Source: Lentisphaeria bacterium
GTDB lineage: Bacteria; Verrucomicrobiota; Lentisphaeria; Victivallales; UBA1829
DNA: 26,951 nucleotides
Reading direction: 5' to 3'
Assembly: GCA_019408975.1 (NCBI GenBank)
Contig: DXVA01000016.1
Span: 1-26,951, forward strand
This document shows, in pieces, positions 24,932 through 26,951 of this stretch (the first letter of the stretch is position 1; each line of letters begins with the position of its first letter). The position numbers were made by a program, and so were the translations under genes. The notes beneath the pieces were generated by a model. The model had not been told where the DNA came from. It made no database searches and saw only the letters and a program-made list of their open reading frames with translations.

Positions 24932-24960
24932 ATTATCAATCAAAAATGCTGCTTTGTCAA
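24932..24960 (-). promoter_or_regulatory. Promoter of module C
   Basis: Read on the minus strand, TTGACA (24960-24955) and GATAAT (24937-24932) are 17 bases apart, five of six matches in the -10 box. Six C residues (24966-24961) precede the -35 box, as in modules A and B. The start codon is 40 bases downstream of the -10 box. No CG-centred palindrome is seen between the promoter and the gene. Confidence 0.82.
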
Positions 24961-25147
24961 GGGGGGAAGAAATATTTTCCCGATTTTTTTGATACGTGCA
25001 ATATCAAGATGAAATAACGGCATTTTTGCTCCGATAGCAGGAAATAGTCTTCGGCGTTGGAAACGATTTTATTGCTCCGGCAATTAAGATTGTTTACTAT
25101 TTTATATGTTGATTTCGCTCATAAACAAATAACCTGAATTGCCGAAG

Positions 25148-26182
25148 CTACATCGTAACGGGAGTGTCTTTCCGTTCCTCCGGGACAGGCGGAGGAACAG
25201 TTTTCTTCTCATCCGCCTTCTGCTGTCCGATCTGTTTTTTCAATTCATTGACAATGTTCTCATTGTCAATGCTCATACGTTCAATATCACGCAGGAATTT
25301 CAGGCGTTCCGCCGCAAATTTCTCTTTTTCGAGAGCCAGTTCCGCTTCCTTCATCTTCAGAAGCGCCGAGTTCTTCTCCCGCTCGGCGGAAAGACGCAAC
25401 TGATGCTCCTGCCGCACTTTTTCAAAGTTCTGTTTCACTGAATTGATGTTTTTTTCGAATGTCTCCTGCTGTTCCTTCAGCTGTTTTTCCAGAAGCGCGA
25501 TATTATCACGGAAGCCTTTCGTTCCGGCAACCAGTTCGATCGACTGGCGGTGAAGCATCTGAAGCTGTTGATTCGTATTTACCGCTTCCTGTTTCAATTC
25601 CGTATTGGCGTGGGAAAACAGCATGACCTGCTTATAGGAAAAATAGGCGCCGGTCAGCAGCAGCACCATGACAAACGCCGTAGCTCCCATCCAGACTCTC
25701 GCGCGGCTGTTCTGTGTACGGCTCAGACGTTCCAGCTCCTCCATGCGGAGAGCCATATTCTGAAACGTCTCCCCGATGACTTTTCCCAGTTCTTCGGACT
25801 GCCGCTGTGCAATCAGCTGAAATTCATTTTCCTTTTTCGCCGCAGGCTCCTGTGCCGCAGGCGGAGAGGGCTGCGAAACCTTTTCCCCGTCTTTCCGCGG
25901 AACGGAAGAAGACGGAGCCGCTTCCGGCGGTTCAGGTTCCGCACGGACAGGGTGCCGCTTCGCCAGCTCGGCTTCGATGTCCACCGAAGACATGCCGGAG
26001 TTGCGAAGTTCGGAAATCTCCTTCAATACTGCAAGGGAAGAATCCGTATAGACGCGGCGTTTTCCCTGAACGGCAAAATCAATGTACATGGAGTATTTGG
26101 AGAGCCAGTCATTGATCGTTGTCCTCGGCACCCCGAGAAGCTCGGCAAGCTCGATGACGGAATATTTCTTTTCAGTTCCCAT
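25148..26182 (-). CDS. Membrane-anchored MerR-like DNA-binding protein with extracytoplasmic coiled coil, 344 aa
   Basis: The start is the ATG at 26182 with AGGAG 6 bases upstream, only 2 bases after the ribF stop, so the two are probably coupled. Residues 6-78 are a MerR-type winged helix-turn-helix (YSVIELAELLGVPRTTINDW, then VQGKRRVYTDSSLAVLKEIS). A Pro/Glu/Ala-rich linker (about 80-117) and an amphipathic helix (120-157) follow. A transmembrane helix lies at about 163-183 (VWMGATAFVMVLLLTGAYF). Residues about 190-320 are a long coiled coil (NIALLEKQLKEQQETFEKN). The topology puts the HTH in the cytoplasm and the coiled coil outside. This is unlike soluble MerR regulators and closer to chromosome- or division-anchoring proteins in layout. 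Its true role is unknown. Confidence 0.85.
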   Translation of the reverse strand: MGTEKKYSVIELAELLGVPRTTINDWLSKYSMYIDFAVQGKRRVYTDSSLAVLKEISELRNSGMSSVDIEAELAKRHPVRAEPEPPEAAPSSSVPRKDGEKVSQPSPPAAQEPAAKKENEFQLIAQRQSEELGKVIGETFQNMALRMEELERLSRTQNSRARVWMGATAFVMVLLLTGAYFSYKQVMLFSHANTELKQEAVNTNQQLQMLHRQSIELVAGTKGFRDNIALLEKQLKEQQETFEKNINSVKQNFEKVRQEHQLRLSAEREKNSALLKMKEAELALEKEKFAAERLKFLRDIERMSIDNENIVNELKKQIGQQKADEKKTVPPPVPEERKDTPVTM

Positions 26183-26184
26183 TG

Positions 26185-26951
26185 TCAACTCCTTTCCAGT
26201 ATGTGATTGATCTTTTCAATATCGTTTTGAATCTGCTTCTTCAGTTCTCCGGGATTTGCGAACCGTCTTTCCGGACGGATGAAGGAAACCAGTTCCGCCT
26301 GAAGATATTTTCCGTAAAGGCTTCCGTGGAAACCGCCCAGCAGATGCAGTTCCAGCCGGCGGTCGATCCTGCCGTATTCCGCGCGGAAAGTCGGGGAAAC
26401 CCCGAGATTCATCGCCGCCGGGAAACGCATCCCGTCCACATGCGCAAACCCTGCATACACTCCGTTCGGGGGGAGAATCCCCGCCGTCATGTGAAGATTC
26501 GCAGTCGGAGAATCCAGCTTCTGCGTCGCATTGTGATACCCCTCCTCCACAGTCCCGAACAGAGAATAGTTCCGTCCCAGCATGGAAGCCGCAAGCGCAA
26601 GACTCCCCTCCGCCAAAGCCTTGCGGATTGCCGTACTGCTGATGATCATGCCTTCCGGAGTCCGCAACTCGTCAACGGGAACAAACGCAAATCCCCTTTC
26701 CCTCGCTTTTCTTTCCAGAAAAACGGAATCTCCGCTCGCCCCTGCTCCGAACCGCCATTTCTGCCCGACGCAAAGCCCTTTGATATCAACTCCCCCGGCA
26801 AAAAGACAGGTTTCAATAAATTCATCTGGTGTAGTAATTCCCTGCGCCAGTTTCTGCTGCTCATCAACAATCTTAGTCAGCACATCAGAATCAAGTTTAT
26901 CATCCCAGGAAGTCCATGCTGTTTCCGCATTTTCAAACATTGGCTGAATAT
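26185..26951 (-). CDS. ribF: Riboflavin kinase / FAD synthetase RibF (N-terminus outside window)
   Basis: The frame is open to the window end, and the first visible part corresponds to the middle of the FAD synthetase domain, so the start lies beyond 26951. The ATG at 26940 is internal. Visible features are the FMN adenylyltransferase tail (IVDEQQKLAQ..FIETCLFAGGVDIKGLCVGQKWRFGAGASG), ISSTAIRKAL, the linker AASMLGRNYSLFGTV, and the riboflavin kinase domain with SPTANLH, GVYAGFAHVDG, AAMNLGVSPTF and LELHLLGGFHGSLYGK. RibF makes FMN and FAD from riboflavin in the cytoplasm. The kinase motif usually reads G-x-PTANL with a preceding GRxLG, but here it is QKLDSPTANL, a mild divergence. The MerR-like gene follows after 2 bases. 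Confidence 0.93.
   Translation of the reverse strand, partial: IQPMFENAETAWTSWDDKLDSDVLTKIVDEQQKLAQGITTPDEFIETCLFAGGVDIKGLCVGQKWRFGAGASGDSVFLERKARERGFAFVPVDELRTPEGMIISSTAIRKALAEGSLALAASMLGRNYSLFGTVEEGYHNATQKLDSPTANLHMTAGILPPNGVYAGFAHVDGMRFPAAMNLGVSPTFRAEYGRIDRRLELHLLGGFHGSLYGKYLQAELVSFIRPERRFANPGELKKQIQNDIEKINHILERS

Noticed and set aside
25071..25084. ATTGC-TCCG-GCAAT as a terminator of the MerR-like gene
   Set aside because: The stem is only 5 bp and no T-tract follows on the minus strand.
1..26951. tRNA, rRNA, CRISPR array or origin
   Set aside because: I saw no tRNA-like TTCGAAT arm context, no rRNA signature and no regularly spaced direct repeats on reading both strands. No tRNA or CRISPR finder could be run.

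Overview
The window reads like a piece of a Lentisphaerota (Victivallales-type) genome. That placement is an inference from gene content: three short pseudopilin-like proteins with an FTLIELL N-terminus and a C-terminal DGHVE motif, each beside secreted TIM-barrel glycosidase-like proteins, LacI regulators and a Gfo/Idh/MocA oxidoreductase. No rRNA or other decisive marker is present.

Layout. Positions 1-399 hold the C-terminal DNA-binding half of an AraC regulator. On the minus strand, 464-3023 is a cell-envelope cluster: a membrane-anchored coiled-coil protein, a 35-residue membrane peptide with a very strong ribosome binding site, a hairpin terminator, a small lipoprotein and a secreted protein of unknown function. 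Housekeeping genes follow: rsmD and guaA (minus), a dCMP deaminase (plus), an MscS-type channel (minus) and an orphan C-terminal piece of a YtfE/ScdA (RIC) di-iron protein (minus).

Positions 7795-18763 (plus) hold two consecutive carbohydrate-use modules. Module A is a frameshifted lacI, a pseudopilin, a secreted discoidin plus TIM-barrel protein and a cytoplasmic alpha/alpha-barrel enzyme. Module B is an intact lacI, a pseudopilin, a secreted glycosidase-like protein and a Gfo/Idh/MocA oxidoreductase. Both start from consensus TTGACA/TATAAT promoters followed by CG-centred palindromes that look like LacI operators, and both end in long hairpins. A 124-bp nested inverted-repeat element (MITE-like or structured RNA) sits inside module B.

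After an IS66 transposase remnant (18972-19205) comes module C on the minus strand (24966 down to 19283). It is visibly more AT-rich and encodes a pseudopilin, a 960-residue secreted clan GH-A-like protein and a heparinase II/III-like lyase without a signal peptide. It has the same promoter type but no regulator. The right edge returns to the richer base composition, with a membrane-anchored MerR-like coiled-coil protein and ribF, which is cut by the window end.

How the genes may work together (inference): each module pairs a membrane-inserted pseudopilin with one exported and one cytoplasmic carbohydrate-active protein under local LacI control. This would be a polysaccharide-use locus design without SusC/SusD. 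The substrates cannot be read from the sequence.
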